Positions 6,400 through 6,409 of a DNA stretch of 6,409 nt are shown one piece after another. The translations under genes were made by a program, and so were the position numbers. Source of the DNA: Opitutales bacterium. GTDB lineage: Bacteria > Verrucomicrobiota > Verrucomicrobiia > Opitutales > Oceanipulchritudinaceae. Under the pieces are notes generated by a model. It ran no database searches. It worked only from the letters and a program-made list of their open reading frames with translations, and was not told the origin of the DNA. The stretch covers positions 1 through 6,409 of the forward strand of contig SKLD01000470.1 in the NCBI GenBank assembly GCA_007123395.1, written 5' to 3'. How positions within the stretch are numbered: position 1 is the first letter of the stretch; every line of letters begins with the position of its first letter.

Positions 6400-6409
6400 T
6401 GGCTCGAAA
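6371..6409. repeat. Right copy of exact 39-bp terminal direct repeat
   Basis: Identical to bases 1-39 in the same orientation and ending on the last base of the window. The distance between the copies is 6370 bp, which would be the circle length if the two copies are one and the same. Confidence 0.95.

Noticed and set aside
1..6409. Small plasmid or transposon
   Set aside because: Despite identical ends there is no replication, mobilisation, transposase or integrase gene and no terminal inverted repeat pair bounding the operon.

Overview
The window reads as a compact polysaccharide-degradation cassette. Three genes lie on the + strand with 51 and 47 bp between them: an S1-family sulfatase (431-1936), a GH95 alpha-L-fucosidase-type glycoside hydrolase (1988-4549), and a second S1 sulfatase (4597-6093) that is a close paralog of the first. 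About 430 bp of repeat- and hairpin-rich non-coding DNA precede them. After them come two consecutive hairpin-plus-T-tract terminators and further short repeats. All three enzymes keep the active-site motifs I can check, and I see no frameshift, truncation or mobile-element gene.

Organism: the coding DNA is G+C-rich. None of the three starts has a Shine-Dalgarno sequence; each follows a pyrimidine- or CA-rich leader. The genes are a sulfatase/GH95 set with no SusC/SusD pair, and the intergenic DNA holds short degenerate tandem repeats (AATCANC heptads, ACGGAG units). Together this suggests a sulfated-polysaccharide-degrading bacterium of the PVC group, probably Verrucomicrobiota or Kiritimatiellota. 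This is inference from style and gene content; no marker gene is present. Members of these phyla are known to use large sulfatase, GH29, GH95 and GH141 repertoires on fucoidan.

How the genes fit together: the sulfatases would remove sulfate esters from a fucose-containing glycan and the GH95 enzyme would release terminal alpha-L-fucose. The first sulfatase and the GH95 enzyme carry signal peptides. The second sulfatase has none and appears cytoplasmic. By hand count the two sulfatases are about 79% identical over 478 residues with no gap, so the cassette may desulfate the same type of bond on both sides of the inner membrane.

Layout: 1-39, left copy of an exact 39-bp repeat found again at 6371-6409; 2-29 and 90-117, heptanucleotide arrays in opposite orientation; 136-208, three tightly packed hairpins; 209-430, presumed promoter/leader region with nothing firmly recognisable; 431-6093, the operon; 6139-6220, double terminator with an alternative long-range stem; 6221-6399, ACGGAG repeats, two small hairpins and another heptad array. 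The identical ends mean the sequence is either a closed 6370-bp circle in the assembly or a stretch bounded by two copies of a dispersed repeat. There is no replication or mobilisation gene, so I do not call it a plasmid.
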